In this document: piece by piece, positions 27,963-37,530 of the stretch | How the letters are laid out: every line of letters begins with the position of its first letter | How positions within the stretch are numbered: position 1 is the first letter of the stretch | NCBI RefSeq assembly: GCF_025913575.1 | Contig: NZ_CP109785.1 | Location: 806,001 to 870,000 of the forward strand | Direction: 5' to 3' | From: Halocatena marina | GTDB taxonomy: Archaea; Halobacteriota; Halobacteria; Halobacteriales; Haloarculaceae | DNA length: 64,000 nt | Position numbers and translations under genes: made by a program | The notes under the pieces: generated by a model | Told to the model about the DNA's origin: nothing | Seen by the model: only the letters and a program-made list of their open reading frames with translations | Databases searched by the model: none

Positions 27963-29204
27963 CTATTCCCGAAGCGCCAGTGAGGCGTCCAGCTCGGCAC
28001 TCGGGTGGCTTTCGATGAGATGGTACGCCACGATCGCCGCCGCAACGAACGAGAGGAGACTCCCAACAGCGAACGCGACGGAGTAGCTCATCACTGTAGC
28101 GATAGCCCCGAGAACGCTCGGACCGATCGCACCGCCCAATCCCCGAGCTGTTTGTCGGAACCCGATGAGCTCAGATTCACGCTCTTCAGGTGCAATATCG
28201 CCGATGAATGCGATCGTTCCGGTCATGAGCGCAGAGAAGCCCCCTGCAAGCAAGAGAAATCCGATAGCGACGACTGCAACGCGTCCAACGATGGAGGTCG
28301 GAACCGTCGCCATCGAGAGAACTGCTGCGTATAACCCGCTTCCGAATGCTCCACCGACGATGAGGGGCTTTCGGCCCATAATATCCGAGACGCGCCCGAG
28401 TACGTACATAAAGACGACCTGACAGATGGGGTTGATAGTGAGCAGGGCACCCATGAGAAATGTGGAGACGCCCACTCTCGCGACGAGATAAATTGGGAGT
28501 AATCCTCCCACGCCCAACACAGTCATGTTCCGGAGAAATACCGCAACGTACAACCATCGGATGCCGTTGCGGTGGAGGACATCAGTGTCACCCCCGACGA
28601 GTCGACTACGGATCTCAGCAAAGAGGACAGACCGCGACGGATCTCTATTTGTCGCTGTCGGCTCGTCGACGAACGCACAGGCAACGGCCACGAGGGCGCT
28701 CACTCCCGTCACGACGAGAAACACCCGATTGGGCGAGAGTGCGTCAATCAGAATTCCTGAGAAAAACTGACCGGCCATAAGTCCGACCGCAGTCGCGCTG
28801 TTGAAGAAACCGAGCGAGCGACCCCGCGTCGACGCTCCGCCGTGTTGATTTACGATCGTTAGCATGACAGGAAGAAATCCCGCAGCAAACACGGCAAACA
28901 ACGCTCGAAATCCGATCATTGGTCCCACGCCGTTTACGAAGATCAATGGTGCGGTTCCGAGCGTTGCGAGGAGCGCTGTCCCCACGAGAACAGCTCGTCG
29001 CTTCCCAGTAATATCAGCGACCGACCCCCAAATTGGCGAGAAAATCATCAAAAATGCCCAGAACACCGTATAGACGAGACCAACAGCAAATGGGGAACCG
29101 TTCCGACCGATGTAGATGGACATCACCGTCCCCATGAGCATTACCGCAGCCTTATTCGCGATGGCTCCGACCCCGATAGCGACGCGCTGTCGTTTGCTTT
29201 CCAC
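27963..29204 (-). CDS. MFS transporter
   Basis: This 413-residue major facilitator protein has about 12 membrane helices in two halves. Between helices 2 and 3 it has GSVADITGKRRAVLVG, the standard D/R loop motif, and a matching GRVSDIMGRKPLIVG in the second half. It starts with GTG at 29204 and no better start is visible. The substrate is unknown; its position beside Gfo/Idh and sugar-acid enzymes suggests sugar or sugar-acid uptake, or efflux. Confidence 0.88.
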   Translation of the reverse strand: MESKRQRVAIGVGAIANKAAVMLMGTVMSIYIGRNGSPFAVGLVYTVFWAFLMIFSPIWGSVADITGKRRAVLVGTALLATLGTAPLIFVNGVGPMIGFRALFAVFAAGFLPVMLTIVNQHGGASTRGRSLGFFNSATAVGLMAGQFFSGILIDALSPNRVFLVVTGVSALVAVACAFVDEPTATNRDPSRSVLFAEIRSRLVGGDTDVLHRNGIRWLYVAVFLRNMTVLGVGGLLPIYLVARVGVSTFLMGALLTINPICQVVFMYVLGRVSDIMGRKPLIVGGAFGSGLYAAVLSMATVPTSIVGRVAVVAIGFLLLAGGFSALMTGTIAFIGDIAPEERESELIGFRQTARGLGGAIGPSVLGAIATVMSYSVAFAVGSLLSFVAAAIVAYHLIESHPSAELDASLALRE

Positions 29205-29551
29205 GATCTCGATTGGCCTCCGTCTCAGAGTCCGGAATGGGACGACAAAAGGCTGGTCTATCCGGAAGCCCTTTCGCGAAAACGGATAATCGAAATCGAT
29301 GTGTATCTCGAAGCAGAAGAGTCACGATTGCTTTTTGTATTCTACTGATCACGATTACCTGCAGTGTTTTGATTCGTCGAATGCATCGAACCTGTGTATT
29401 TATGCCTATCCGTATCGAGCTATGGATCGTAACCGCTGGGACGATCGTTTCCCATCATTTGCATTTCCGTCACGAGAGCAACCAGATGGAGCGGATTTCG
29501 GTGGTCTGAGACGCGAGTTCGTCTCGGTATGGATGATCTTTGAGTATCACT
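29205..29551. other. Divergent gap, no gene seen
   Basis: About 350 bases between the MFS gene and the divergent Gfo/Idh gene hold no coding frame of interest. Regulatory sites are expected but none stands out. Confidence 0.4.
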
Positions 29552-30649
29552 ATGACCTACAAAGCAGGCATCATCGGTGCGGGCGGTATCGCTGGGATGG
29601 GTATTCTTGGAATGCACGACGAAGATCAGATCGGCACAGAACGGATTCGCGCGAGTCACGCGGGTGGATACGAGGCGAACGATGACATCGAACTCATAGC
29701 AATCGCAGATGTCAATGCTGAAAAGCGAACCACGTTTGGTGACGCGTGGGACATCTCTCCCGATCGTCGGTACGAGGATCACAACGCGATGCTCGAATCA
29801 GAGGATTTGGATATTATCTCGGTCTGTACACCATCGCTGTTACACGCCGATCACGTCATTGCCGCAGCGAATTCGGAGGCCTCTCCAGACGTGATCTGGT
29901 GTGAGAAGCCGATCGCATCGTGCATCGCAGACGCCGAATCGATGATCGCTGTTTGTGAGGAGACTGATACAGAACTCGTCGTGAATCACTCGTTCCGGTT
30001 TACGAGCAAGCAACAGCGTCTCCGTGACTACATCCAGAACGATGAACTTCTTGGGGACGTTCAGGCGGTGACTGCACAGTTCCGGATGGAGCTACTGCGC
30101 AATTCGACCCACCTGATCGATACGCTGGTGCAGTTATTAGACACACGAGCGGCGCGCGTGAGTGGCTATCTCTCTGGAGAGAACGAGGCGGCCGAGTCAC
30201 TCGACGTGACACGACGCGTCGATGACACCGGAGGTGGTGGGTTCATCGTCATGGAGGATGGCACGTTCGTCACTCTCGACTGTACGATTCCGCGGGAAAG
30301 CTCTTCGATGACGTACCAGTTCATCGGTTCAAGCGGGAAGCTCTATCTCAACAACGACGACGGAGAATGGCGATACTGGGCGCTTGAGGACGGAACACAC
30401 GTCGAAACTCCGCTTTCGGATATCGACGGAGCATGGACGTGGGACGAGGATTACACCGAGTCGTTTGCAAACGCAACAGCACACATCGTAGAGATCCTGA
30501 ATGGATCGGCCGAAAACCGTTCGAGCGGGCGGGAAGCCATTCGCTCGCTCGAAATCATCGTCGCGCTGTATCTCTCTCACGAAACCGGTGCGCACGTCTC
30601 GATGCCGCTCGCTCGGCCACTTCGGGAGATCGAAATAACTTCGTGGTAG
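29552..30649 (+). CDS. Gfo/Idh/MocA family oxidoreductase
   Basis: This 365-residue enzyme has a Rossmann motif AGIIGAGGIAGMG at residues 4-16, a CEKPIASC segment with the conserved Glu-Lys-Pro near 115, and the C-terminal substrate domain with FRFTSKQQRLRDYI. The ATG at 29552 is used; the TTG at 29540 is a less likely start. It lies divergent from the MFS gene and four bases from the end of the LUD gene on the opposite strand. It is not close to the XacA-like member and its substrate is unknown. Confidence 0.88.
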   Translation: MTYKAGIIGAGGIAGMGILGMHDEDQIGTERIRASHAGGYEANDDIELIAIADVNAEKRTTFGDAWDISPDRRYEDHNAMLESEDLDIISVCTPSLLHADHVIAAANSEASPDVIWCEKPIASCIADAESMIAVCEETDTELVVNHSFRFTSKQQRLRDYIQNDELLGDVQAVTAQFRMELLRNSTHLIDTLVQLLDTRAARVSGYLSGENEAAESLDVTRRVDDTGGGGFIVMEDGTFVTLDCTIPRESSSMTYQFIGSSGKLYLNNDDGEWRYWALEDGTHVETPLSDIDGAWTWDEDYTESFANATAHIVEILNGSAENRSSGREAIRSLEIIVALYLSHETGAHVSMPLARPLREIEITSW

Positions 30650-30653
30650 CTCG

Positions 30654-32834
30654 TCAGTAGTTATCGGGAGCGATGATTTCGATCGGGTGTTGGACGCGAG
30701 GGCTCATCAGACTCTCCAACTGTTCGAGACAAGAGGTACCACTTGCGACGATAGGCCCATCGACATCGGTGAACTCCGATCGGAGATCGTCTCCAATATC
30801 GACGCTGAGGTCGTAGTACTCCTGTTTGTACCCGAACGAGCCAGCCATCCCACAGCACTCGACATCGGATGTCACGACCTCGTATCCAAGATCTTCGAAA
30901 ACGGCTTCGGTGTACGTTTCAAGTCCCAGTGTTCGTTGCTGACAGTGGCTGTGATATGCAATGTGTTCACCACGAGAGAGCACGTCCTTGTCGGCCCCGT
31001 TAGCGAGGAGACCGTATACGTATTCGAGCATTTCGTAGCTCTGCTCTCGGAGCCGTTCGTGCTCTTTGGCTGGGAGCAATCGCTCGTAGTCTCGTTGGAA
31101 CATGGCGAAGTCGCTCGGTTCGATCACTACCACGTCTCGTCCTTGATCGAGGTGCGAATCGAGCGTGTCGGCGACGCTGGTGGCGCGCGCTCGCGCTGTC
31201 GAGATCAGTCCCTGTGAGAGTGGTGCCCGCCCGCTTTCGGATACTGCTGGAATGTGAACCACGACTCCCAGCGATTCGAGCGTTCGGACGGCTGCTTTGC
31301 CGCGATCAGTGTGAACGTAGTTGGTGTAAACATCGGGGTAGAGGACGGCTTCTCGCCGTGGGTCTGCGATATCAGAGCCGCCGCGAGCGTCGAACCAATC
31401 GCGTAGTGTTTCGCGCTCGAATGACGGCAGCGACCGTCGTCGATCGACGCCCAACGTTCGCTCCAGCAACGCTTTCGTGGGACGAGCGTTCATCAGCCAG
31501 TTGGACACTGGTGCTGTCGCGCTGCCAATCTTTGCCAGCATCTCGAAATTTCCGAAGAGACGCTTTCTCGCGTCGATACTCCCTTCTTCGTCTGGTGTAA
31601 GTCCTTCGACGAGCCAGTCGAACTGATCATCACCTGCTTGGTTGATCCGGTCGCGAACAGCGGTGTTGATCCACGGAATATCGATCTTCACTGGGCAGTT
31701 GTTGACACAGCGCGAGCAACCGGTACAGAGATCGTTGAATTCAGCAGCCGTATCGAGTCCTTCAACACCGGCTTCCCACCCGGTGGCGATTCCACCCGAA
31801 TACGTCTCGCCACCGAATGCGTGGCCACCAACGTGTTGGAAGTTCGCACACGAATTCGAGCAGGCACCACACCGGATGCAGTAGAGCGTCTCTTTCAGTT
31901 CTGGGTCATCTCGCATCGATAGTCGCCCGTTATCGATGAGCACGAGATGGAACGCTCGATCATTGCTGCTCTCCAATGTATCGTTCGTCTCGAAATCCAG
32001 TGTCGGTGTTCCGACTGGTGGCGTGAGTAGCGTCAAATACTGAGGGATATCCTGACCGGTCGCCGCTTTGGAGATGAGTTCGAAGAATGGTTCGAGGTCA
32101 CCGACGGACGGAACCAACTTTTCGACGCCAGCGACCGCGACGTGCGTATCCGGTGTCACCGCGGACTTGCGTGCGTTTCCTTCGTTTGTCACGAGCGCGA
32201 GCGTTCCACTGTCTGCGGCGATGAAGTTTGCACCTGTGATTCCAATATCGGCCTCACAGATTCGCTCGCCCAGATATTCGCGCGCAAAGTCTGTTAGTTC
32301 TTCGGCGGTCTGGAGCGGCTCTTCGGGATCGAATCGAGTGTTGAACAGTTGAGCAATTTCGTCTCGAGATTTATGCAGCGACGGACCGACGATGTGCGAG
32401 GGTGTTTCATCGGCCACCTGCAGTACGAACTCTCCGAGATCAGTCTCCCAGACATCGGCACCGTTTTGCGAAAGACGTTCGTTGAGTTCGATCTCCTCGG
32501 TCGTCATCGACTTGCTCTTTACGACCGTGGCATCGCCAACGAGGTCAGCGACGTGCTCGCGCGCATCAGCAGCGTCTTCGGCGATGTAGACGCTCCCCCC
32601 GTTTGCTGTGACGGCGTCCTCGACTTGCTCAATTAGCTCTGGAAGGTGTTCGATCGCGTCCTCTTTGATCGCTCGCGCACGAGTACGCGCCTCTTCGTAC
32701 TGATCAAAGTTCTCGGTAACCTCGTATTGCTGCCGATTGAAATGTGACGTGTTCTTCTGGACGGACTCGCCTTCGGTTTCGAGCAGCGTCCTGATCTGTT
32801 CTGCCGTCCGTCTGCGTGTCTCGACATCGCTCAT
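30654..32834 (-). CDS. LutB-LutA-type fused lactate oxidation iron-sulfur protein
   Basis: This 726-residue protein joins a LutB-like LUD domain (residues 70-300), a ferredoxin-like pair of 4Fe-4S motifs (C319, C322, C325, C329 and C370, C373, C376, C380), and a C-terminal LutA/GlpC-like cysteine-rich region with HSHCQQRTLG and VECCGMAGSFGY near 637-672. Together with LutC it should oxidise L-lactate to pyruvate, passing electrons to the respiratory chain. It overlaps lutC by four bases (ATGA). Fused forms of this length are common in haloarchaea. Confidence 0.9.
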   Translation of the reverse strand: MSDVETRRRTAEQIRTLLETEGESVQKNTSHFNRQQYEVTENFDQYEEARTRARAIKEDAIEHLPELIEQVEDAVTANGGSVYIAEDAADAREHVADLVGDATVVKSKSMTTEEIELNERLSQNGADVWETDLGEFVLQVADETPSHIVGPSLHKSRDEIAQLFNTRFDPEEPLQTAEELTDFAREYLGERICEADIGITGANFIAADSGTLALVTNEGNARKSAVTPDTHVAVAGVEKLVPSVGDLEPFFELISKAATGQDIPQYLTLLTPPVGTPTLDFETNDTLESSNDRAFHLVLIDNGRLSMRDDPELKETLYCIRCGACSNSCANFQHVGGHAFGGETYSGGIATGWEAGVEGLDTAAEFNDLCTGCSRCVNNCPVKIDIPWINTAVRDRINQAGDDQFDWLVEGLTPDEEGSIDARKRLFGNFEMLAKIGSATAPVSNWLMNARPTKALLERTLGVDRRRSLPSFERETLRDWFDARGGSDIADPRREAVLYPDVYTNYVHTDRGKAAVRTLESLGVVVHIPAVSESGRAPLSQGLISTARARATSVADTLDSHLDQGRDVVVIEPSDFAMFQRDYERLLPAKEHERLREQSYEMLEYVYGLLANGADKDVLSRGEHIAYHSHCQQRTLGLETYTEAVFEDLGYEVVTSDVECCGMAGSFGYKQEYYDLSVDIGDDLRSEFTDVDGPIVASGTSCLEQLESLMSPRVQHPIEIIAPDNY

Positions 32835-33337
32835 CGGTCAGTCACCACGATGATGTGAACTTCTTTTGGACCGTGGACACCACGAACGAGCGCCCCCATA
32901 TCGCCTGTAGCACTCGGACCGGTTGCAAACACGACAGAGTCGTGTCCGGCATCAATTTCTGTTTCGAGCCACTCGACCGCATCACTCATCCGTGGAACGA
33001 TATCGCTCGCACAAAGTACAGCCACGTGACGTTCGGGGTAGAGACTGATCGGTTCGTCACCCGCTGTCCGTGATTGGATGGCAATCGTCCCATACTCAGC
33101 AATTCCGAGACCGGCGGGCGTCACACCTGTCTGGGCCTCCCGAATCTGCTCGGGTGATGGCTCTGTCGTAATATCCATCGATACTGAAATCCCATCCAGT
33201 GGGAACGATGCCCCGACTGCTGGCGGGACGACCGCGGCCGAGAGTGCCTGTTCGAACTCATCGGCCACCGTGCGAACAGTGCTCGTCTCGTGAGCATGCG
33301 CCGATCGTTCGAAGTCTTCGATTCGATCCGATGTCAT
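32831..33337 (-). CDS. LUD domain protein LutC
   Basis: This 168-residue LUD-domain protein is the LutC partner in the LutABC-type lactate utilisation complex. The LUD pattern is visible: ITTEPSPEQIREAQTGVTPAGLGIAEYGTIAIQS and a C-terminal ATGPSATGDMGALVRGVHGPKEVHIIVV. It is shorter than some LutC proteins (about 200-240) but complete in the core. It is the first gene of the pair and its stop overlaps the next start. Confidence 0.88.
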   Translation of the reverse strand: MTSDRIEDFERSAHAHETSTVRTVADEFEQALSAAVVPPAVGASFPLDGISVSMDITTEPSPEQIREAQTGVTPAGLGIAEYGTIAIQSRTAGDEPISLYPERHVAVLCASDIVPRMSDAVEWLETEIDAGHDSVVFATGPSATGDMGALVRGVHGPKEVHIIVVTDR

Positions 33338-33522
33338 GCTGTTCGGTATCGTTTCCTCCTAGTTAGATGTTCCCTCTCTCTTGTCTTCCACTTTTTGTCT
33401 GTCTGTAGCTCCGTTTCTCGTAGTTCGCCTCATACTCTCAGTCAGTGTTCCCAGATGTTTTGCTGATCGATCGCACACTCCCTGAGCGTAAGAATGAAAT
33501 AAGTGTGTATCGACGCTTCGCC

Positions 33523-33993
33523 ATGACGAATCAGGATTCGGCTGTTCGACGGCGGAAGATTCTGTGGTCATCGATCGGTATTGGTGGCTTTTCAGTAACT
33601 GGTTGGACGTATTTCAACGTCGGGTTCGTGCCGAGTTTCCTCCCGTTACTCATTGGGATCGTCGCGCTCCGGCGTCTTTTTGCGATCGAGATGGCAGAGT
33701 CACCAACCGAAGACGCTCTCACCGATCGATACGATGTCGATTCCGAACAAGAGTACACCGACGACGAGCAAGTCGATATTCTCTCAGAAGTGAAAGGTGA
33801 GTTCACGCAGAAAGGACGCATTTGGGCCGTTCTCGGTGCCAGTGCGGGGATTATCGGTGTTGTCGCAACTTCCCAGTCGCTGGCGTTGATGGTTGTCTGC
33901 ATCGCGGTTACTGTCTACTGCCTCGTCCGGTATGTCCGGATTCGTCGATTGCTCAGAACGCTTGATACACGAATCGACGAACTCGTGGGCTAA
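33523..33993 (+). CDS. Membrane protein of unknown function (156 aa)
   Basis: The ATG at 33523 gives a 156-residue protein with two hydrophobic pairs: residues 14-45 (ILWSSIGIGGFSVTG and following) and 99-133 (WAVLGASAGIIGVVATSQSLALMVVCIAVTVYC), joined by an acidic loop (DVDSEQEYTDDEQVD). Four helices are likely. No family is recognised. It diverges from lutC with about 185 bases between. Confidence 0.6.
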   Translation: MTNQDSAVRRRKILWSSIGIGGFSVTGWTYFNVGFVPSFLPLLIGIVALRRLFAIEMAESPTEDALTDRYDVDSEQEYTDDEQVDILSEVKGEFTQKGRIWAVLGASAGIIGVVATSQSLALMVVCIAVTVYCLVRYVRIRRLLRTLDTRIDELVG

Positions 33994-34035
33994 TCCGTGC
34001 TGTCTCTCACCCAAACTACACTGTCGGTGTCGTGT

Positions 34036-34134
34036 TCAGAGCAGTTGCGTGACGATGACGCCAATCCAGAGCACAGTCAACGCTGCGAGGACAATTAGAA
34101 TCCGGTACTCGTCTGGTTCGGTAACGATATCCAT
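34036..34134 (-). CDS. Small membrane protein (32 aa)
   Basis: A 32-residue frame MDIVTEPDEYRI followed by a hydrophobic helix (LIVLAALTVLWIGVIVTQLL) lies about 90 bases downstream of the Nramp-like gene on the same strand. A charged N-terminus and a single helix make it a plausible small accessory membrane protein, perhaps co-transcribed with the transporter. Confidence 0.5.
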   Translation of the reverse strand: MDIVTEPDEYRILIVLAALTVLWIGVIVTQLL

Positions 34135-34222
34135 GCATGAGTATCTCTACACCGATGAGTAAATAGTTTGGGAAACGATTTGTATTCGATACCATCGAAC
34201 GGGCTGACTGCGTCCGAGAGTA

Positions 34223-35761
34223 TCAGAACGTCATTAGCCCGAGATATTCGATGATCGAGATGATTCCAGAGAACGTCAGGAAGAGTCCCGACACGACGAG
34301 CGCAGCGTAATAGAGGTTGTTGCCTCGAAGCTCGGCGGGCAGTGCCGTCTTTTCTGCCCAAATCATACCGAAACACCACAATCCACAGCCGAAAACACCA
34401 CCGAGAATCGAGGCCGGCGTGACGATTGCGACGGCACTCAGATCCGACCACATCAAGACAAGACCCAAACCACCACAGTAGATAAATGTCAGCGTCCGGG
34501 CGAGGTTCAAATTGTTCTTCTCTAAGTCACGAACGCGCGAGGAAAATGGTCGGAACGACATGAGCCACGTCCACGTGTACCCTTCCCACGTCGCGTACAT
34601 CGTCCCGAAAATAGCGAAGAAGACGCCAATCTGCCACAATATATCGAGACCGGGTGCGATGTCGGTGAACCACATTGCTTGGTACGTATAGAGGTTGAAT
34701 CCAGATGGGATGCGTTCTGTCGCGTTGAGACTCTGTGCGCCAAGCACCATCGCGGTAGCGGTGAAGAAAGTGATAGCGAGGAACGACAGTGTTACGTCGA
34801 TCTGGGGAGCTTTCAACCACGAACGTCCACGACGGATATTGCTCTCATCGGTATCGATCGGCACCGTTTGCCCGGGTGCGAGTTCTCGAACGAGATCCTC
34901 GACATCGTCGGCATCCGAACGGCTGAATATCCCCCAGTTACGTTGCTTCGTGTAACCGACGTATCCAATGTAATCGTAGATACCGCCACCGACGGCTCCC
35001 ATGTACGTCACCACTTCGACCCAAACAGAGCGAGCGGCAACCTCGGGGTATTTTTGATGTACGAACGGAGCATAATCACTCGGAAGCATCGGAATAAGAC
35101 CACCCATCACCTTGCCGAGTGGTGGCTGTGTGGCGATCGCCAAAACCGCGATCGCAGCCGAAAGAAACGCTACGATTACTACCTGTGCTCGCTCAACGGC
35201 TTCGTACCCACCCAACAGATCGAGTCCGAACGTAACGACGATCATGATCGTACCGAGAGCGGCTGCCGTGGTGTTGTTCACCGGCAGCCCGAGTACCCAC
35301 GCGGTGATCTGACCGAGCATCTTTGCGAGCCCACCAACCCACGATGGAAACGCCAGCAGGGCGAGAAAGCCCATCAGAAGCGTAAACCATCCACGCGGTC
35401 CCGGCAGCTTCGCCCACCGGGACATGATGTTCTCACCTGCAAGTGTCCGATAACGGACGCCGGAGTAGGTCATGACGCCCTTTACGAATCCCGCCCACAC
35501 GAGGGCCCAGATGATCGAGAAGCCAAAAATCGCACCTCCACGCGGGGCGAATAGCGTCTCACCGGAACCAAGCGTCATCGACGCGACGATCGCTCCCGGT
35601 CCGAAATAGAGGAGCAATTTCCGCCAGTTCCGTGATCCCGGCTGTAGCTCCTCGGGTGGCTCCGGATACGTTATCTCCTCTTTCTCGTACTGTTCGTCTG
35701 TTGTCGGTGGATCGGCATCCGGTACCGATTCTCCTTTGGACTGGTTCGTCTTAGCACACAT
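34223..35761 (-). CDS. Nramp-like transporter lacking the metal-binding motif
   Basis: This 512-residue protein has the Nramp/APC-fold pattern with about 11 helices. The conserved GPG of helix 1 is present (YFGPGAIVAS, residues 52-61), but the metal motif DPGN is replaced by GSGE (65-68), and the helix-6 region reads GAVGGGIYDYIGY rather than the MPH-type motif. That makes divalent metal transport doubtful. Its placement among lactate and sugar-acid genes suggests an organic substrate, by inference. The N-terminus is acidic and soluble (about 45 residues). It is upstream of a small membrane protein gene. Confidence 0.75.
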   Translation of the reverse strand: MCAKTNQSKGESVPDADPPTTDEQYEKEEITYPEPPEELQPGSRNWRKLLLYFGPGAIVASMTLGSGETLFAPRGGAIFGFSIIWALVWAGFVKGVMTYSGVRYRTLAGENIMSRWAKLPGPRGWFTLLMGFLALLAFPSWVGGLAKMLGQITAWVLGLPVNNTTAAALGTIMIVVTFGLDLLGGYEAVERAQVVIVAFLSAAIAVLAIATQPPLGKVMGGLIPMLPSDYAPFVHQKYPEVAARSVWVEVVTYMGAVGGGIYDYIGYVGYTKQRNWGIFSRSDADDVEDLVRELAPGQTVPIDTDESNIRRGRSWLKAPQIDVTLSFLAITFFTATAMVLGAQSLNATERIPSGFNLYTYQAMWFTDIAPGLDILWQIGVFFAIFGTMYATWEGYTWTWLMSFRPFSSRVRDLEKNNLNLARTLTFIYCGGLGLVLMWSDLSAVAIVTPASILGGVFGCGLWCFGMIWAEKTALPAELRGNNLYYAALVVSGLFLTFSGIISIIEYLGLMTF

Positions 35762-36228
35762 CCACTTTCACATCCAACTGCACACCGATTCTAAACGATT
35801 GTACTAATATATATCGGTTTATGATTATCTTAGTAATGTCTAATAGGCTGCCATCCGTCCCCGGACCGCAGCCTGCGGTCGGTAATCGTCTGACTGGATG
35901 ATGTAAATTCAATTTATTGACGTGATATCGCGAACAATTTCACGAAGCGTATGTACCAAATCAGTCTGAAAGAAGACATATGTATCTCATACGTTTTATT
36001 TCTGTGTCATACGATCGATTTGCTCTGAATTTCAATACAATCGAAACGAGTATCAGTCATCGAGACGCTCTGGCAGTCTGTCGTCTACATTGCTCGTATC
36101 CTCACGGGTGATGGACTCTCAAATCAGCGGTTCTGTAGACAAAGCACTTTCTCCGTACGCTTCGAGAACAGTCCATCGGATAATGGTGAAAGCATACATT
36201 TATCAGAGCTACTCGAATGCTTGGACGT
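35762..36228. other. Divergent gap with a perfect hairpin
   Basis: No gene. A perfect dyad GACCGCA-GCC-TGCGGTC lies at 35864-35880. A TATA-like ACATTTATC near 36195-36203 precedes the dehydratase start at 36229 by about 28 bases, consistent with a leaderless transcript. Confidence 0.4.
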
Positions 36229-37407
36229 ATGGGTTCACCCACGATCACCCGTATCGAAAGCATCGAATTCGGGTATCCGCTCGAAGACACCGGCTACGAC
36301 GAACACGGATTCAATCTCGTCTACGATCCCGGAAGCCAGACCGAACGGAAGCTCTTTGGAATCCGGATCCACACCGACGAGGGGATCACCGGAGAGTACG
36401 TTGGTGGGAACTCCCCCGGTGCGGCGCAGATCAACATGTTTGCGAATTATCTCATCGGGAAGAATCCACTCCAGCGCGAGCGCCACTGGAGCGAAATCAA
36501 GCGCGCGCTCCGGAAGTACGATCGAATGGGTATCGGACCGATCGATATCGCACTCTGGGATATCGCCGGGAAGCACTATGACGCGCCGATTCACGAACTG
36601 CTGGGGACTTACCGCGAGCGAATCCCTGCTTATGCTTCGACCTACCACGGCGACGAAAATGGGGGACTCGACTCCCCGGATGCATTCGGGGAGTTCGCTG
36701 AAGACTGCCTCGATATGGGCTATGGCGGGTTCAAAATACACGGATGGGGTGGCTCTGACGCCTCACGAAATCTCGATCGTGAAGTTGCGGCGATCCTCGA
36801 AGTCGGAGAGCGTGTTGGCGACGAAATGGATCTCATGTGCGATCCTGCCTGCGAATACGAGACATTTGCTGATGCACTCAAAGTCGGGCGTGCCTGTGAT
36901 GAGGCAGGATTCTTCTGGTATGAGGATCCATACCGTGATGGTGGAATCTCCCAACACGGTCATCGAAAGCTCGCTCAGAAGCTCGATACCCCGATTCTCC
37001 AAACCGAACACGTCCGTGGGTTAGAGCCTCACACGGATTTCCTCGTGAACGAGGCGACGGACTTCCTCCGGGCCGATCCCGAGTACGACGCAGGCATTAC
37101 CGGAGCGATGAAGATTGCACGCGTCGCAGAGGGCTTCGGCGTCGATGTCGAATTCCATGCTCCGGGACCTGCACAACGTCACTGTATCGCGGCAACACGA
37201 AACTCGAACTACTACGAACTGGCCCTCGTCCACCCTGACTGTCAGAACACGCAACCGCCTGTCTATTCCGGTGGTTACTCCGATATGATCGACACCATCG
37301 ACGAGAACGGAACTGTCGCCGTTCCAGACGGCCCCGGATTGGGTGTTGAGTACGACTGGGAGTATATCGAAGACCACCAGACGGGAAGCGTTCACGTCTA
37401 CGAGTGA
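36229..37407 (+). CDS. Enolase-superfamily sugar-acid dehydratase
   Basis: This 392-residue protein is a mandelate racemase/muconate lactonizing-type enzyme. Ligands are Asp205 (LMCDPACEY), Glu232 (WYEDPY) and Glu260 (TEHVRG). A K-x-H motif (K169, H171 in GFKIHGW) supplies the bases, with His310 (EFHAPGP) late in the barrel. The pattern differs from the other two dehydratases here, so the substrate is probably different. A TATA-like element about 28 bases upstream supports the ATG at 36229 (MGSPTITRIE); 36217 (MLGRMG) is the alternative. The physiological acid is unknown. Confidence 0.88.
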   Translation: MGSPTITRIESIEFGYPLEDTGYDEHGFNLVYDPGSQTERKLFGIRIHTDEGITGEYVGGNSPGAAQINMFANYLIGKNPLQRERHWSEIKRALRKYDRMGIGPIDIALWDIAGKHYDAPIHELLGTYRERIPAYASTYHGDENGGLDSPDAFGEFAEDCLDMGYGGFKIHGWGGSDASRNLDREVAAILEVGERVGDEMDLMCDPACEYETFADALKVGRACDEAGFFWYEDPYRDGGISQHGHRKLAQKLDTPILQTEHVRGLEPHTDFLVNEATDFLRADPEYDAGITGAMKIARVAEGFGVDVEFHAPGPAQRHCIAATRNSNYYELALVHPDCQNTQPPVYSGGYSDMIDTIDENGTVAVPDGPGLGVEYDWEYIEDHQTGSVHVYE

Positions 37408-37530
37408 TCGGCTGTCTGGCCTCAGCAGATCGTTTTTGCTGACTGCCCAGCATAGTGCTACTCGTGTGAGTGAGAGAACAGTGGAAGAAAACGCACTCTG
37501 AGTATGGTTCTGTTTCGTTCTCTCGAACTG

